Positions 1 through 9,526 of a stretch of 64,000 nt of DNA are shown here, in pieces; the first letter of the stretch is position 1; each line of letters opens with the position of its first letter. The notes under the pieces were generated by a model. It did no database searches. It was given only the letters and a program-made list of their open reading frames with translations, and had not been told where the DNA came from. A program made the translations under genes and the position numbers. Origin of the DNA: Parashewanella curva (GTDB lineage Bacteria > Pseudomonadota > Gammaproteobacteria > Enterobacterales > Shewanellaceae); assembly GCF_003675895.1 (NCBI RefSeq), contig NZ_ML014756.1, forward strand, positions 62,001-126,000. Reading direction: 5' to 3'.

Positions 1-2101
1 GATCATAGTTAGTATTTGCTGAAATTGCTTGATCAACAAACTTTTGCATGATTCCGACTAACTCAAGATAACCTTGATTTCCATCCATGTTCCAAAGTAG
101 TTCGTATTTGTCTTTTAACTTATCAAAATCAGGTACAACTTGTTTTAGTTGTCCGTCTTTACTTGCCTTAATACTGATCAAACCACGTGGAGGTTCAATA
201 CCATTTGTCGCATTTGAGATTTGTGAAGACGTCTCAGATGGCATTAACGCAGATAAAGTCGAGTTACGTAATCCGTACTGCTGTATATCACTACGCAAAC
301 TTTCCCAATCTAGATGCAATGGCTCATTACAAATCTTATCTAGGTCTTTCTTGTAGGTATCAATTGGTAAGATACCTTTTGAGTACGTAGTCTCATTGAA
401 TAACGGACATGCACCATATTCTTTAGCCAAATTCATTGAAGCTTTTAATAAGTAGTACTGAATAGCTTCAAATGTTTTGTGAGTAAGGCCGTTGGCGCTA
501 CCATCAGAATACTTCAACCCGTGCTTCGCAATATAGTTAGCGAAGTTAATAACACCAATACCTAATGTACGGCGATTCATTGAAGAAAGTTCAGCGGCTT
601 TGATTGGGTAATCTTGATAATCAAGTAAATTATCTAGAGCGCGAACGGCAAGATCAGAAAGCTCTTCAAGCTCGTCTAGATTTTCGATAGCACCTAAGTT
701 CAATGCTGAAAGAGTACAAAGTGCAATTTCACCGTTTGGATCATTAATGTCATTTAACGGTTTAGTTGGTAACGCAATTTCTAAACAAAGATTAGATTGA
801 CGAACAGGCGCAACTTTCGAGTCAAATGGACTGTGAGTATTACAGTGATCCACGTTTTGAATATAAATACGACCAGTTGATGCACGTTCTTGCATTAATA
901 GAGAGAACAGCTCAGCAGCTTTGATATTTTGGCGCTTGATGTTGCTGTCGTTTTCATACTGAAGATATAAACGCTCAAACTCAGCTTGATCTTCAAAAAA
1001 GGCGTCATAAAGACCAGGTACATCAGAAGGACTAAACAATGAAATGTCTTGGCCTTTAATTAAGCGCTGATACATCACTTTATTTATTTGAACACCGTAG
1101 TCAAGATGACGGATACGATTATCTTCTACACCACGGTTGTTCTTAAGAACAAGTAAAGATTCAACTTCAAGATGCCAAATTGGATAGAACAGGGTAGCTG
1201 CGCCACCACGAACACCACCTTGAGAACATGATTTCACCGCGGTTTGGAAGTGCTTATAGAAAGGAATACAACCAGTGTGGAATGCTTCACCACCACGGAT
1301 TGGACTACCTAACGCACGAATGCGACCTGCATTAATACCAATACCAGCACGCTGACTCACGTATTTAACGATTGCAGATGAAGTTGCGTTAATTGAGTCT
1401 AGGCTATCGTCACATTCAATTAGTACACATGAGCTGAACTGACGAGTAGGGGTACGTACACCAGCCATGATTGGCGTTGGCAAAGAGATCTTGAATTTAG
1501 ACGTAGCATCATAAAAGCGTTTAATATGATCTAATCGCGTTTCTTTTGGATAGCGAGAAAATAAGCAAGCTGCTACCAAAATATACAAAAACTGAGCGCT
1601 TTCATAAACTTCGCCAGATACACGGTTTTGTACTAGGTACTTACCTTCTAACTGCTTTACTGCAGCATAAGAGAAGGTCATATCACGCCAGTGATCTATG
1701 TAAGAATCCATAGTATCAATTTCATCCTTGGTATAGTCCTCAAGGATGTGTTGATCGTATTTACCTAACTCGATAAGTTTACTGACATGGTCATATAGCT
1801 TTGGCGGTTCAAATTGACCAAAGGCTTTCTTTCGTAAATGGAAAACAGCTAAACGTGCAGCTAAAAACTGGTAATCAGGTGACTGTGGAGAAATTAAATC
1901 TGCAGCGGCCTTGATTATAGTTTCATGAATCGCTTCAGTCGGAATACCGTTATAAAATTGAAGGTGTGAGCGAAGTTCTACTTCGGATACAGATACATTG
2001 TTAAGCCCTTCGGCTGCCCATGTGATCACGCGGTGGATTTTTTCGAGATCGATCGTTTCTCTCTCACCACTACGTTTTGTAACTGTCATATTGCTGTTCA
2101 T
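1..2101 (-). CDS. nrdA: Ribonucleoside-diphosphate reductase class Ia, alpha subunit (partial, C-terminus beyond left edge)
   Basis: Large subunit of aerobic ribonucleotide reductase, which reduces NDPs to dNDPs with the NrdB radical subunit. Translating the minus strand from the ATG at 2101 gives an unbroken frame of about 700 residues to the window edge, starting MNSNMTVTKRSGERETIDLE. It aligns by memory with E. coli NrdA (761 aa) along its whole length. The N-terminal ATP-cone comes first (about 1-95), then the barrel with conserved blocks such as FSSCVLIECDDSLDSINATS and RAGIGINAGRIRALGSPIRG. NLCLEIALPTKPLNDINDPNGEIALCTLSA holds the active-site region, given here only as a landmark near residues 435-465. 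About 60 residues, including the C-terminal redox cysteines, lie outside. A second Met at 2089 is possible but the first matches the family start. NrdR-like and DnaA boxes lie upstream. nrdB probably follows to the left. Confidence 0.97.
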   Translation of the reverse strand, partial: MNSNMTVTKRSGERETIDLEKIHRVITWAAEGLNNVSVSEVELRSHLQFYNGIPTEAIHETIIKAAADLISPQSPDYQFLAARLAVFHLRKKAFGQFEPPKLYDHVSKLIELGKYDQHILEDYTKDEIDTMDSYIDHWRDMTFSYAAVKQLEGKYLVQNRVSGEVYESAQFLYILVAACLFSRYPKETRLDHIKRFYDATSKFKISLPTPIMAGVRTPTRQFSSCVLIECDDSLDSINATSSAIVKYVSQRAGIGINAGRIRALGSPIRGGEAFHTGCIPFYKHFQTAVKSCSQGGVRGGAATLFYPIWHLEVESLLVLKNNRGVEDNRIRHLDYGVQINKVMYQRLIKGQDISLFSPSDVPGLYDAFFEDQAEFERLYLQYENDSNIKRQNIKAAELFSLLMQERASTGRIYIQNVDHCNTHSPFDSKVAPVRQSNLCLEIALPTKPLNDINDPNGEIALCTLSALNLGAIENLDELEELSDLAVRALDNLLDYQDYPIKAAELSSMNRRTLGIGVINFANYIAKHGLKYSDGSANGLTHKTFEAIQYYLLKASMNLAKEYGACPLFNETTYSKGILPIDTYKKDLDKICNEPLHLDWESLRSDIQQYGLRNSTLSALMPSETSSQISNATNGIEPPRGLISIKASKDGQLKQVVPDFDKLKDKYELLWNMDGNQGYLELVGIMQKFVDQAISANTNYD

Positions 2102-2250
2102 TGAAGATAAGCCTTGTCTATATATCGTCAGCAACTACTGCTGAGTTGTTCATGTAATACAATCGAATCATGACAACCCTTGGCTAGGCAAGGTGAAGTC
2201 TTAATTTGTTTAATCTGTAGGCAAATTGTAGTGTAGCGATTGTTATTAAT

Positions 2251-2297
2251 ACACAAGATATAGTGTTTATTATGTCGTTATCTACAAGATAGTGAGG
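2251..2297. promoter_or_regulatory. Pair of NrdR-box-like sites upstream of nrdA
   Basis: ACACAAGATATAGTGT at 2251-2266 fits the NrdR consensus (acaCwAtATaTwGwgt) almost fully and is nearly palindromic. A weaker copy at 2282-2297 (CTACAAGATAGTGAGG) lies exactly 31 bp further upstream of nrdA, three helical turns, the spacing usual for NrdR box pairs. NrdR is the ATP/dATP-sensing repressor of ribonucleotide reductase genes. The first site is clear; the second is supported mainly by its spacing. Confidence 0.75.
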
Positions 2298-2334
2298 TTA
2301 GTCGGATTTTGCAAGATGTATATCTTGTGGATAA
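2278..2334. promoter_or_regulatory. Two DnaA boxes upstream of nrdA
   Basis: TGTGGATAA at 2326-2334 is the exact complement of the DnaA box TTATCCACA. TTATCTACA at 2278-2286 differs from it by one base and overlaps the weaker NrdR-like site. E. coli nrdAB is known to carry DnaA boxes in its control region, so the arrangement suggests coupling of dNTP supply to replication initiation. A further imperfect palindrome, CAAGATGTATATCTTG, sits at 2312-2327 between them. Confidence 0.65.
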
Positions 2335-2445
2335 CCTGAGGGTAAAACCAAGGTTAGTAATGGCTAACCATAGAAGCTATTTTCCTAAACCCTGTGTACT
2401 CATTAGACCAATATATGAACGATAAAAATTTCCTTTGCCGGAGTT

Positions 2446-2465
2446 AAAAAAATGTTAAAAACATT
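2446..2465 (-). terminator. Weak possible terminator of ubiG-gph
   Basis: On the minus strand AATGTT-TTT-AACATT is followed by TTTTT, just past the gph stop. The stem has few G/C pairs, so termination would be weak. Confidence 0.3.
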
Positions 2466-2468
2466 ATT

Positions 2469-3131
2469 TTAAAAATTGAACAATGACAAAAGATCGTTAG
2501 GATCGTTTAAAATAAGATCGGCATTCCAATCGCTAATTTTTTCACCAGAGGAAATATATCCCCACGTTGCGATAGCAGATTTCATTCCTGCATTTTTAGC
2601 TGCATATATATCAGTTCGCGAATCACCCACATAGATAATGTCACTTGATAATAAATTCAACTGCTGAGCAGCAAGAAGCATGGGTTGAGCATTGGGTTTG
2701 TTATGTGTAGTAGAGTCACCAGAAATGAGAGTTGTATTCTGTGTAAATAACTCGAATTTTGCTACCAAAGGACGGGCAAACTTGGCTACTTTGTTAGTAA
2801 CAATACCATAGCTCAAACCGTGACAGTCTAACCGATTGATTAGAGAATCTATGCCATTGAAGAAATCCGTTTTATGGCCGCTTACATCTTGATAGTGCTT
2901 CAGCATAGTTTTTTGAACCCGTAGTTGAATCTCTACAGGTTGCGTAGGAAGTGCTGTTTGGCAAATAATTAAACTTCCTTGAGAGACTGATTCTTTTACT
3001 AATTGTTCAGAAACGGGTGCATAGCCGTGATCGGCTAAACTGAGATTAAGTGCATAAGTTAAGTCTTTTGCTGTATCTAGTAATGTGCCATCAAGATCGA
3101 ACAAAATCCCTTTTATCTTTTCTTGCATCAT
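2469..3131 (-). CDS. gph: Phosphoglycolate phosphatase (HAD superfamily)
   Basis: Removes phosphate from 2-phosphoglycolate, a by-product of DNA 3'-phosphoglycolate repair. The 220-aa protein has the HAD motif [10 protein letters not shown], with nucleophile Asp12 and acid/base Asp14, a helical cap after it, a motif III lysine in the NKVAKF region, and motif IV as [14 protein letters not shown] near residue 167. The start codon overlaps the ubiG stop (ATGA, 4 bp), so the two genes are translationally coupled. ubiG-gph pairing is common in gammaproteobacteria. A second Met follows directly, so the exact start is uncertain by one codon. Other HAD phosphatase substrates are possible, but the neighbour supports Gph. 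Confidence 0.88.
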   Translation of the reverse strand: MMQEKIKGILFDLDGTLLDTAKDLTYALNLSLADHGYAPVSEQLVKESVSQGSLIICQTALPTQPVEIQLRVQKTMLKHYQDVSGHKTDFFNGIDSLINRLDCHGLSYGIVTNKVAKFARPLVAKFELFTQNTTLISGDSTTHNKPNAQPMLLAAQQLNLLSSDIIYVGDSRTDIYAAKNAGMKSAIATWGYISSGEKISDWNADLILNDPNDLLSLFNF

Positions 3132-3838
3132 TTAACCTTTTGGCACGCAATCATATAGTTGACATCAAGCTTGTTGGTATATGAAAAAATCTGTGTCAAT
3201 GGATTGTATTTAGTACCAATGGCATCAAAACATTGTAATTCGGTTTGTTCTGCAAGTTTTATTAATTCTGAAGGGCGGATAAATTTGCTGTGATCATGGG
3301 TACCTACAGGAAGCATTTTGAGTACATACTCAGCACCGACAATGGCTTGTATGTATGACATGATGTTGCGATTGATAGTAGAAAAGAAGACATAACCATC
3401 TTGCTTTACCATATCACAGCAAGCTTGAATGACAGAGAGAGGGTCTGGAACATGCTCCAGCATTTCCATGCAAGTAACCACATCGTACTTTTCTATATTC
3501 TCATCTCGGTGTGACTCTGCGGTCTGTTGCAAATAGTTTACTGAGACACCAGACTCAAGTGCATGAAGACGTGCAACCTCTAATGGCTCGGTTCCCATAT
3601 CTAAACCAGAAACATTAGCGCCAAGTTTCGCCATGCTTTCAGATAGGATTCCACCACCGCAGCCTACATCCAGTACTTGTTTACCAAATAATCCCTGGCT
3701 TTTTTCATCGATATAATTAAGACGAAGTGGATTCATTTGATGAAGAGGTTTAAATTCACCATTAGGATCCCACCATGTCGCAGCCATACTTTCAAATTTA
3801 GCGATTTCTTGTTTATCTACATTTAAATTGTCTTGCAT
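3128..3838 (-). CDS. ubiG: Ubiquinone biosynthesis O-methyltransferase
   Basis: SAM-dependent enzyme that carries out both O-methylations of ubiquinone synthesis at the inner membrane. The protein (236 aa from the chosen ATG) has the motif I glycine-rich loop [19 protein letters not shown], the acidic motif II at GLDMG, and the family block [14 protein letters not shown]. The N-terminal stretch with [19 protein letters not shown] matches UbiG closely. The frame opens two codons earlier at a TTG (3844), but the ATG at 3838 is the better start. Its TGA overlaps the gph ATG. The upstream 340 bp probably holds its promoter, divergent from gyrA. Confidence 0.94.
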   Translation of the reverse strand: MQDNLNVDKQEIAKFESMAATWWDPNGEFKPLHQMNPLRLNYIDEKSQGLFGKQVLDVGCGGGILSESMAKLGANVSGLDMGTEPLEVARLHALESGVSVNYLQQTAESHRDENIEKYDVVTCMEMLEHVPDPLSVIQACCDMVKQDGYVFFSTINRNIMSYIQAIVGAEYVLKMLPVGTHDHSKFIRPSELIKLAEQTELQCFDAIGTKYNPLTQIFSYTNKLDVNYMIACQKVK

Positions 3839-4180
3839 ACACAATTGCCAAATATCCGGCTAAAAATTAAAAGTGATTATATAACGATTAATAACTTTAG
3901 CTATGTAAATAATTTATCAATCGATTAAAAAAAGTGCTAACAATCAGTGATTTTTTTATTACTATTAATTACAGATATTCCTTCGAATTGGTTCGAACAA
4001 CCTGATATCACAGGCTTTAAAAGCAATTGGGTTTGTGAGTGTTTGAGTGCTTCTAAAATCTGGATTAGATTGCAGTGGCGGCTTCAAATAACTGTGTTAG
4101 AATGTTAAATCAATTTTTTTAGGCTCGAGTGGACACGGAATCATAGTGTCTTCAGCAATTTTCAGGAGAGCGAGCAGTTT
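3839..4180. other. Divergent control region ubiG / gyrA
   Basis: No gene was seen in these 342 bp. The half next to ubiG is very AT-rich, with runs of A and T around 3930-3960. A TAGAAT hexamer at 4098-4103 could be a gyrA -10, but no well spaced -35 is present. An AGGAG at 4163-4167 is the likely gyrA ribosome binding site. I see no clear operator. Confidence 0.5.
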
Positions 4181-6844
4181 ATGACTGATCTGGCATCATC
4201 AATTTCGCCGATAAACATCGAGGATGAATTAAAAAATTCTTACCTTGATTATGCAATGAGCGTGATCGTAGGTAGGGCGCTGCCAGATGTACGTGATGGC
4301 TTAAAGCCTGTACATCGTCGCGTTCTATTTGCAATGAACGAGTTAAAAAACGACTATAACAAGCCTTACAAAAAGTCGGCTCGTGTTGTCGGTGACGTAA
4401 TCGGTAAATATCACCCTCATGGTGACTCTGCGGTTTACGACACCATTGTGCGTTTAGCACAACCTTTCTCTATGCGTTACACCTTAGTCGACGGACAAGG
4501 AAACTTCGGTTCGGTAGATGGAGATGCCGCTGCGGCAATGCGTTATACCGAAATCCGCATGGAAAAACTGTCTCACCAATTACTGGCTGATTTAGATAAA
4601 GAGACCGTCGATTTTGTACCTAACTATGATGGTACCGAACAAATTCCAGCCGTTTTACCTACTCGTATCCCTGCATTATTGGTTAATGGTTCTGCAGGTA
4701 TTGCGGTTGGTATGGCAACCAATATTCCGCCACACAACTTAACTGAAGTGGTTCAAGGTTGTTTGGCATTAATTGATAACCCAGATGTAACCATCGATGA
4801 ATTGATGGAATATATTCCTGGACCTGACTTTCCAACGGCAGCAACGATTAATGGCCGTAAAGGTATTATTGAAGCATATCGAACTGGTCGCGGTCGTGCG
4901 GTTATGCGTGCTCGCGCCGTAGTCGAAACCGATAATAATGGTAAAGAAACGATTATCGTTTCTGAAATTCCATACCAAGTTAACAAAGCTAAGCTTATCG
5001 AGAAAATCGCTGAGCTAGTAAAAGATAAGCGTATCGAAGGTATCAGTGCTCTTAGAGATGAGTCTGATAAAGAAGGTATGCGCATTGTTATTGAAATCAA
5101 GCGTGGTGAAGTGGGTGAGGTTGTTCTAAATAACCTTTATGCACAAACCCAGATGCAGTGTTCTTTTGGTATCAATATGGTTGCCCTAAGCAATGGTCAA
5201 CCTAAGATATTCAATCTAAAAGAAATGCTAGAAGCGTTTGTGCTTCATCGTCGTGAAGTGGTAACTCGTCGTACCGTTTACGAATTACGCAAGGCTCGTG
5301 ACCGTGCACATATTCTTGAATCTTTAGCAATCGCACTGGCTAACATCGATCCTGTTATCGAGCTTATCAAGAACTCGCCTACTCCAAACGAAGCGAAAGC
5401 TAAGTTAATTGCGCAAGGTTGGGATTTAGGTAACGTTAAATCCATGCTTGAAAAAGCAGGTGATGATGCAGCACGTCCTGAATGGTTAGAGCCTGAGTAC
5501 GGAATCCGTGACGGCAAATACTATTTAACTGAACAACAAGCACAAGCGATTCTTGAACTACGTTTGCACCGTTTAACGGGTCTTGAACATGAAAAGATCT
5601 TAAACGAATACGAAGAGCTATTAGAATTCATCGCTGGTTTGTTACACATCTTGCGAAGCCCAGAACGTTTGATGGAAGTGATCAAAGAAGAGCTTGAAGT
5701 GGTTCTTGCTGATTTTGGTGACGAGCGTCGTACAGAAATTAAAGCTCACGAAGTTGATATGAGCCTTGAAGATCTTATCAACGAAGAAGATGTTGTAGTA
5801 ACTTTATCTCACCTTGGTTATGCCAAGTATCAGCCATTAACCGATTACCAAGCACAGCGTCGTGGTGGTAAAGGTAAGGCGGCAACTAAAGTTAAAGATG
5901 AAGACTTTGTTGAGAAGTTATTGGTTGCGAATACTCACGATACCATCTTATGTTTCTCCGACAAAGGTAAGATGTACTGGCTGAAAGTGTATCAATTACC
6001 ACTAGCAAGCCGCACTGCACGTGGACGTCCAATTGTCAACTTATTGCCGTTAACAGATGAAGAACGTATTACTGCAATTCTGCCTGTACGTGAATACTCT
6101 GAAGATAAGTTCATCATCATGGCGACTGCGCATGGTACCGTTAAGAAGACGGCACTTACTGCCTACAGTAACCCGCGTTCTAACGGTATTATCGCGGTTA
6201 ACCTACGTGATGATGACGAGTTGATTGGTGTTGATATCACTAATGGTGATAATGAAATCATGCTGTTCTCGAACGAAGGTAAAGTGGTTCGCTTTGGCGA
6301 GAAGGTTCGTGATTCAGAAACTGGCGAAATCAAACGTGACCTTGAAACCGGTGAAGAAGTTTACTCTCTAAGAGCGATGGGTCGTACTGCAACTGGTGTT
6401 CGTGGTATTAAGCTTGAAGATGGGCAGAAAGTGGTATCGCTAATCGTTCCTAAAGGTGACGGTGACATTCTGACTGTTACTGAAAATGGTTATGGTAAAC
6501 GTACTATTTTAAGTGAATACCCAGCCAAGAGCCGTGCAACTAAAGGTGTTGTATCGATCAAGGTTAGCGAACGTAATGGTGAAGTTGTCGGCGCAGTTCA
6601 AGTGAATGAAAACGACGAAATCATGCTGATCAGTGATAAAGGTACATTAGTTCGAACTCCAGCTAGTGGTGTTTCGACCATCGGTCGTAACACACAAGGT
6701 GTGACCATTATCCGTACCGCTGAAGGCGAAAGTGTTGTAGGTCTACAGCGAATAGATGAAGTTCAGTGTGCTGACGCTGAAGTCGAAGAGGCTATCGAAG
6801 AGGCCGCTGCTGAAGGTGCAACTGAGCAACCAACAGAAGAATAA
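4181..6844 (+). CDS. gyrA: DNA gyrase subunit A
   Basis: Breakage-rejoining subunit of gyrase (with GyrB), which puts negative supercoils into DNA. The 887-aa protein has the winged-helix/tower core in the first 520 residues. The catalytic tyrosine is Tyr122 ([11 protein letters not shown]). The quinolone-resistance region reads [10 protein letters not shown], with Ser83 and Asp87, the sensitive-type residues. The C-terminal beta-pinwheel begins with the GyrA-box QRRGGKG (about residue 557), which is what makes it gyrase rather than topoisomerase IV. The tail is acidic ([19 protein letters not shown]), as in relatives. A good Shine-Dalgarno (AGGAG) precedes the ATG. A strong terminator follows, separating it from serC. 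Confidence 0.98.
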   Translation: MTDLASSISPINIEDELKNSYLDYAMSVIVGRALPDVRDGLKPVHRRVLFAMNELKNDYNKPYKKSARVVGDVIGKYHPHGDSAVYDTIVRLAQPFSMRYTLVDGQGNFGSVDGDAAAAMRYTEIRMEKLSHQLLADLDKETVDFVPNYDGTEQIPAVLPTRIPALLVNGSAGIAVGMATNIPPHNLTEVVQGCLALIDNPDVTIDELMEYIPGPDFPTAATINGRKGIIEAYRTGRGRAVMRARAVVETDNNGKETIIVSEIPYQVNKAKLIEKIAELVKDKRIEGISALRDESDKEGMRIVIEIKRGEVGEVVLNNLYAQTQMQCSFGINMVALSNGQPKIFNLKEMLEAFVLHRREVVTRRTVYELRKARDRAHILESLAIALANIDPVIELIKNSPTPNEAKAKLIAQGWDLGNVKSMLEKAGDDAARPEWLEPEYGIRDGKYYLTEQQAQAILELRLHRLTGLEHEKILNEYEELLEFIAGLLHILRSPERLMEVIKEELEVVLADFGDERRTEIKAHEVDMSLEDLINEEDVVVTLSHLGYAKYQPLTDYQAQRRGGKGKAATKVKDEDFVEKLLVANTHDTILCFSDKGKMYWLKVYQLPLASRTARGRPIVNLLPLTDEERITAILPVREYSEDKFIIMATAHGTVKKTALTAYSNPRSNGIIAVNLRDDDELIGVDITNGDNEIMLFSNEGKVVRFGEKVRDSETGEIKRDLETGEEVYSLRAMGRTATGVRGIKLEDGQKVVSLIVPKGDGDILTVTENGYGKRTILSEYPAKSRATKGVVSIKVSERNGEVVGAVQVNENDEIMLISDKGTLVRTPASGVSTIGRNTQGVTIIRTAEGESVVGLQRIDEVQCADAEVEEAIEEAAAEGATEQPTEE

Positions 6845-6860
6845 TTGGAAAGAATAGACT

Positions 6861-6886
6861 GAGCGCCTTAATGGCGCTCTTTTTTT
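6861..6886 (+). terminator. Intrinsic terminator of gyrA
   Basis: GAGCGCC-TTAAT-GGCGCTC, a perfect 7-bp GC-rich stem, is followed by seven T. It lies 16 bp after the gyrA stop and 13 bp before the serC start, so serC must be reached by read-through or by a promoter inside gyrA. Confidence 0.9.
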
Positions 6887-6899
6887 AAGGAATGAAAGA

Positions 6900-7982
6900 G
6901 TGACGAAAACCTACAATTTTTGTGCTGGTCCGGCAATGATCCCAGAGCCAGTTATGAAAAAAGCACAAGCAGAGTTAATTAACTGGAACGGCTTAGGTAC
7001 TTCCGTAATGGAAGTCAGTCACAGAGATAAGCCTTTTCTAGCATTAGCTAAACAAGCTGAAATTGACCTGCGAGAGCTAATGAACATCCCTGACAACTAC
7101 CATGTATTTTTTATGCATGGTGGTGGCCGAGCGCAATTTGCAGCTGTAGTAAATAACTTTTTAGGGGAACAAGGTAGAGCACTTTATTTGATTTCTGGTC
7201 AATGGTCTCAACTTGCAGCTGATGAAGCAAAAAAATTGGTGCCAGAAGAGCAGATTGATACTGTTTCGATTTCAAACCACCAAAACAAAGATGAAACTAA
7301 ATCAGTAACACTTCCTGACTTTACTGGCGATGTGCGTCAATTCAGATATCTTCATTATTGTCCAAATGAAACCGTAGATGGTATCGAAATTTTTGATGAC
7401 ATTGATTCTCCTTGGCCAATTATTGCTGATATGTCGTCCAATATTCTTTCACGCGACATTGATGTATCAAAATTTGCTGTCATTTATGCTGGTGCTCAAA
7501 AAAATATTGGGCCTTCAGGTTTATCAATTGCAATTGTTCGTGAAGATATGTTGCAACTACCAAGCTTGCCGCAACCAACAATTTTTAGCTATCAAGCTCA
7601 GCTAGAAAATAATTCTATGTATAACACGCCACCAACTTTTGCTTGGTATCTAGCGGCTGAAGTTTTTAAATGGTTAAAACAAATTGGTGGTGTTTCATAT
7701 ATTGAAAAAATTAATCGAGATAAAGCTGAGCTTCTTTATGCTGCAATTGATGCTTCTGACAACTTTTACAATGATGTTGCATCACAAAATCGTTCATTGA
7801 TGAATGTTACTTTTCATATGAAAGACAAGAGCAAACAAGCACATTTTTTAACAGAAGCTGAATCACATGGGTTAGTGGCATTAAAAGGGCACCGATTTGT
7901 TGGTGGACTTAGAGCGAGTATTTATAATGCTATGTCAATGGAAGGGGTAAACACATTGGCTCAGTTTATTAAACGGTATTAA
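6900..7982 (+). CDS. serC: Phosphoserine aminotransferase
   Basis: PLP enzyme converting 3-phosphohydroxypyruvate and glutamate to phosphoserine and 2-oxoglutarate; it also serves pyridoxal phosphate synthesis. The 360-aa length is standard. The family start [13 protein letters not shown] is present, as are the [10 protein letters not shown] block and the PLP lysine at about residue 201 ([12 protein letters not shown]). The C-terminal [16 protein letters not shown] block that binds the phosphate is intact. The start is GTG, preceded by AAGGA at 6887-6891; a nearby ATG at 6892 is out of frame. gyrA-serC adjacency is as in Shewanella. The start lies only 13 bp past the gyrA terminator. Confidence 0.96.
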   Translation: MTKTYNFCAGPAMIPEPVMKKAQAELINWNGLGTSVMEVSHRDKPFLALAKQAEIDLRELMNIPDNYHVFFMHGGGRAQFAAVVNNFLGEQGRALYLISGQWSQLAADEAKKLVPEEQIDTVSISNHQNKDETKSVTLPDFTGDVRQFRYLHYCPNETVDGIEIFDDIDSPWPIIADMSSNILSRDIDVSKFAVIYAGAQKNIGPSGLSIAIVREDMLQLPSLPQPTIFSYQAQLENNSMYNTPPTFAWYLAAEVFKWLKQIGGVSYIEKINRDKAELLYAAIDASDNFYNDVASQNRSLMNVTFHMKDKSKQAHFLTEAESHGLVALKGHRFVGGLRASIYNAMSMEGVNTLAQFIKRY

Positions 7983-8017
7983 TGTTAAAACCTTTCATTC
8001 TAAGTATTTAAAGTAAC

Positions 8018-8056
8018 TTCAGGTTTACCTTACAGTAAAGATAAACCTGAATTTTA
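8018..8056. terminator. Bidirectional terminator between serC and mnmD
   Basis: TTCAGGTTTA (8018-8027) pairs perfectly with TAAACCTGAA (8042-8051), with a small inner TTAC/GTAA hairpin in the loop and TTTTAATTT after it on the plus strand. It lies between convergent genes and could serve both. Confidence 0.75.
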
Positions 8057-8058
8057 AT

Positions 8059-8742
8059 TTATCGCTTCCAAGCTCGAGTAATTTCACGTCTGCCCATAGG
8101 GCCTTCACACTGGTCTAATTTAAACCCTATCGCTTTTAGGTCACGCTTAAATTGTCCATTGGCGCAATAGCTGACCAGTAATCCATTTGGTTTTAATGCT
8201 TGAAAACATTTTTCGAATAAGTGTTTTTCCCAAGCATCAGGTTGCTTACTGGGAGCAAATGCATCGTAATATATAATATCTACTGAGTTTAGTGTTAAAG
8301 CAGCATCGTGTAACTTTTGTTGAATTTTTAGTAGTTCAAATTTTTCGGTAATTTCTTCAACTTCTCCCCAATCGCAAGCATGAATTTGGGTGAATAACTC
8401 TGGGCTTGGCATTTTTAGCTTTTTGACGTAATTCAGTTTCTGCGCGGTATCGATAGGAATAGGGTATGGCTCAAGGCTAGAATATTTAATTGCTTGGCGA
8501 GCATCTATACTTTGCTTCAATGTTAATAGAGCGTTTAAGCCTGTACCAAAACCAAATTCAAGAATGTTTATAGTCTGGTCGTTAACTGTATTTAGAGATA
8601 AAAAATATCTAAGTCCACATTCAATATATATGAATTGAGATTCTGTAAGAGCCCCATTATAGGCATGATAGGATTCTTTGAGTGTAGGGTTTATAAGCGT
8701 GTGTGAGCCATCTTTAGTGGCGTGTAATTGTACGTCTTTCAT
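8059..8742 (-). CDS. mnmD: Stand-alone MnmD-type tRNA (mnm5s2U34) methyltransferase
   Basis: Likely methylates nm5(s2)U at tRNA wobble position 34, using SAM. The 227-aa protein carries the methyltransferase half of MnmC: EFGFGTGLNALL (SAM motif I, near residue 63) and the family signature YYDAFAPSKQPDAW near 150, ending with RREITRAWKR. In E. coli this domain is fused to an FAD oxidoreductase (MnmC, about 670 aa). Here the frame stops at the end of the methyltransferase and the next gene to the left is serC on the other strand, so no oxidase half is adjacent. Stand-alone MnmD proteins are known in other bacteria. No sign of a frameshift was seen at the stop. Confidence 0.8.
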   Translation of the reverse strand: MKDVQLHATKDGSHTLINPTLKESYHAYNGALTESQFIYIECGLRYFLSLNTVNDQTINILEFGFGTGLNALLTLKQSIDARQAIKYSSLEPYPIPIDTAQKLNYVKKLKMPSPELFTQIHACDWGEVEEITEKFELLKIQQKLHDAALTLNSVDIIYYDAFAPSKQPDAWEKHLFEKCFQALKPNGLLVSYCANGQFKRDLKAIGFKLDQCEGPMGRREITRAWKR

Positions 8743-8827
8743 TAAACTTGGTGAGCTGGCTAAATTATAGTGATAGTGTAATAAACCAGTAGTTTATTTT
8801 CAAAAATATAGCCTTAGCGAAACATAT

Positions 8828-8868
8828 CCATACCCGTTCACTCCATTGAAAGTATACAACGGGCATGG
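8828..8868 (-). terminator. Inverted repeat after the 142-aa gene, possible terminator
   Basis: CCATACCCGTT (8828-8838) and AACGGGCATGG (8858-8868) are complementary at 10 of 11 positions with a 19-nt loop. No T-tract follows on the minus strand, so it may instead be an operator or a factor-dependent stop in front of mnmD. Confidence 0.35.
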
Positions 8869-8905
8869 TTCTATGCTACTTATTTATCATTGTTGAAGAA
8901 AAAGA

Positions 8906-9334
8906 TTAGCCATTCCAGCCTTTTATGATCATTGCAGTACCAGCAATAATTGAAGCAACACCTACAGTAGCCTCTGCAGTACCTATCCCCACAGATTTCA
9001 CTCCCTCGTTTGACCATTGAGGCCCGTTGTATTCAGGGGGTAAAGAGTTGCCACTACCTTCGATAAAGTTTTTCACTGTATCATTCGTGGCATTTTGTCC
9101 AAAAATTTGTGTTGCTACGAAAGTTACGGCTGGAGCTCCTACTGCTGCAACTGCACCACCAGCAACGAAAATAGTTCCTGTAACGACTAAACCAACTCGC
9201 TTTGCGGAGCTAAGCTTATTCTGTTTGTTTGGATCTATTATCTGGTAAGCATCATCCATTGCATCATGTTGTTGGACGCTAGAATAGTGTTGTGCACCAC
9301 CGCCTCTACTTATTAGGGGGGATTCTCCTGACAT
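8906..9334 (-). CDS. Hypothetical small protein with two Gly/Ala-rich hydrophobic segments
   Basis: I do not recognise this 142-aa protein. The N-terminal 45 residues are polar (MSGESPLISRGGGAQHYSSV). They are followed by a hydrophobic stretch at about 47-78 containing AGGAVAAVGAP, a polar loop of about 30 residues (NFIEGSGNSLPPEYNGPQW), and a second hydrophobic stretch at about 112-139. There is no signal peptide at the N-terminus. Glycines and alanines spaced by three or four suggest glycine-zipper packing of two membrane helices. It stands alone between mnmD and aspC, with an AT-rich upstream region and an inverted repeat downstream. It could be a small membrane protein or a secreted membrane-active protein; neither is shown. 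Confidence 0.6.
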   Translation of the reverse strand: MSGESPLISRGGGAQHYSSVQQHDAMDDAYQIIDPNKQNKLSSAKRVGLVVTGTIFVAGGAVAAVGAPAVTFVATQIFGQNATNDTVKNFIEGSGNSLPPEYNGPQWSNEGVKSVGIGTAEATVGVASIIAGTAMIIKGWNG

Positions 9335-9483
9335 ATTATCACCTTATTTGCTAATCACTTAAATTTAAAGCACAACTATGTTTGTAATTGGTAATGAAAT
9401 CCAATTAATTTTAATTAAATATATTTCATATTTTTAATTAACGCTTTGAGGTAGCAAGAATTTGAATAGGGTTGAGTGGCAGT

Positions 9484-9512
9484 AAAAAATAAGGCACTCA
9501 TCAAGAGTGCCT
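9484..9512 (-). terminator. Intrinsic terminator of the aspC-type gene
   Basis: On the minus strand AGGCACTC-TTGAT-GAGTGCCT is followed by TTATTTTTT. The 8-bp stem is perfect and lies 14 bp after the stop codon. Confidence 0.85.
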
Positions 9513-9526
9513 ATTATGGACAGTAA

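Larger units (their letters stand above)
2102..2468. other. nrdA-gph intergenic region
   Basis: No gene was found in these 367 bp. Both flanking genes read leftward, so this is the nrdA promoter region plus the gph 3' end. It holds the NrdR-like and DnaA sites listed separately. At 2446-2465 there is an AT-only hairpin (AATGTT/AACATT) followed on the minus strand by five T, a weak possible terminator for gph. Confidence 0.6.

Noticed and set aside
87-390. Short plus-strand frames over nrdA
   Set aside because: They lie wholly inside the conserved minus-strand nrdA coding sequence and have no independent support.
4179-4460. 93-codon minus-strand frame over the start of gyrA
   Set aside because: Antisense to a conserved gyrA segment; codon pattern follows gyrA, not this frame.
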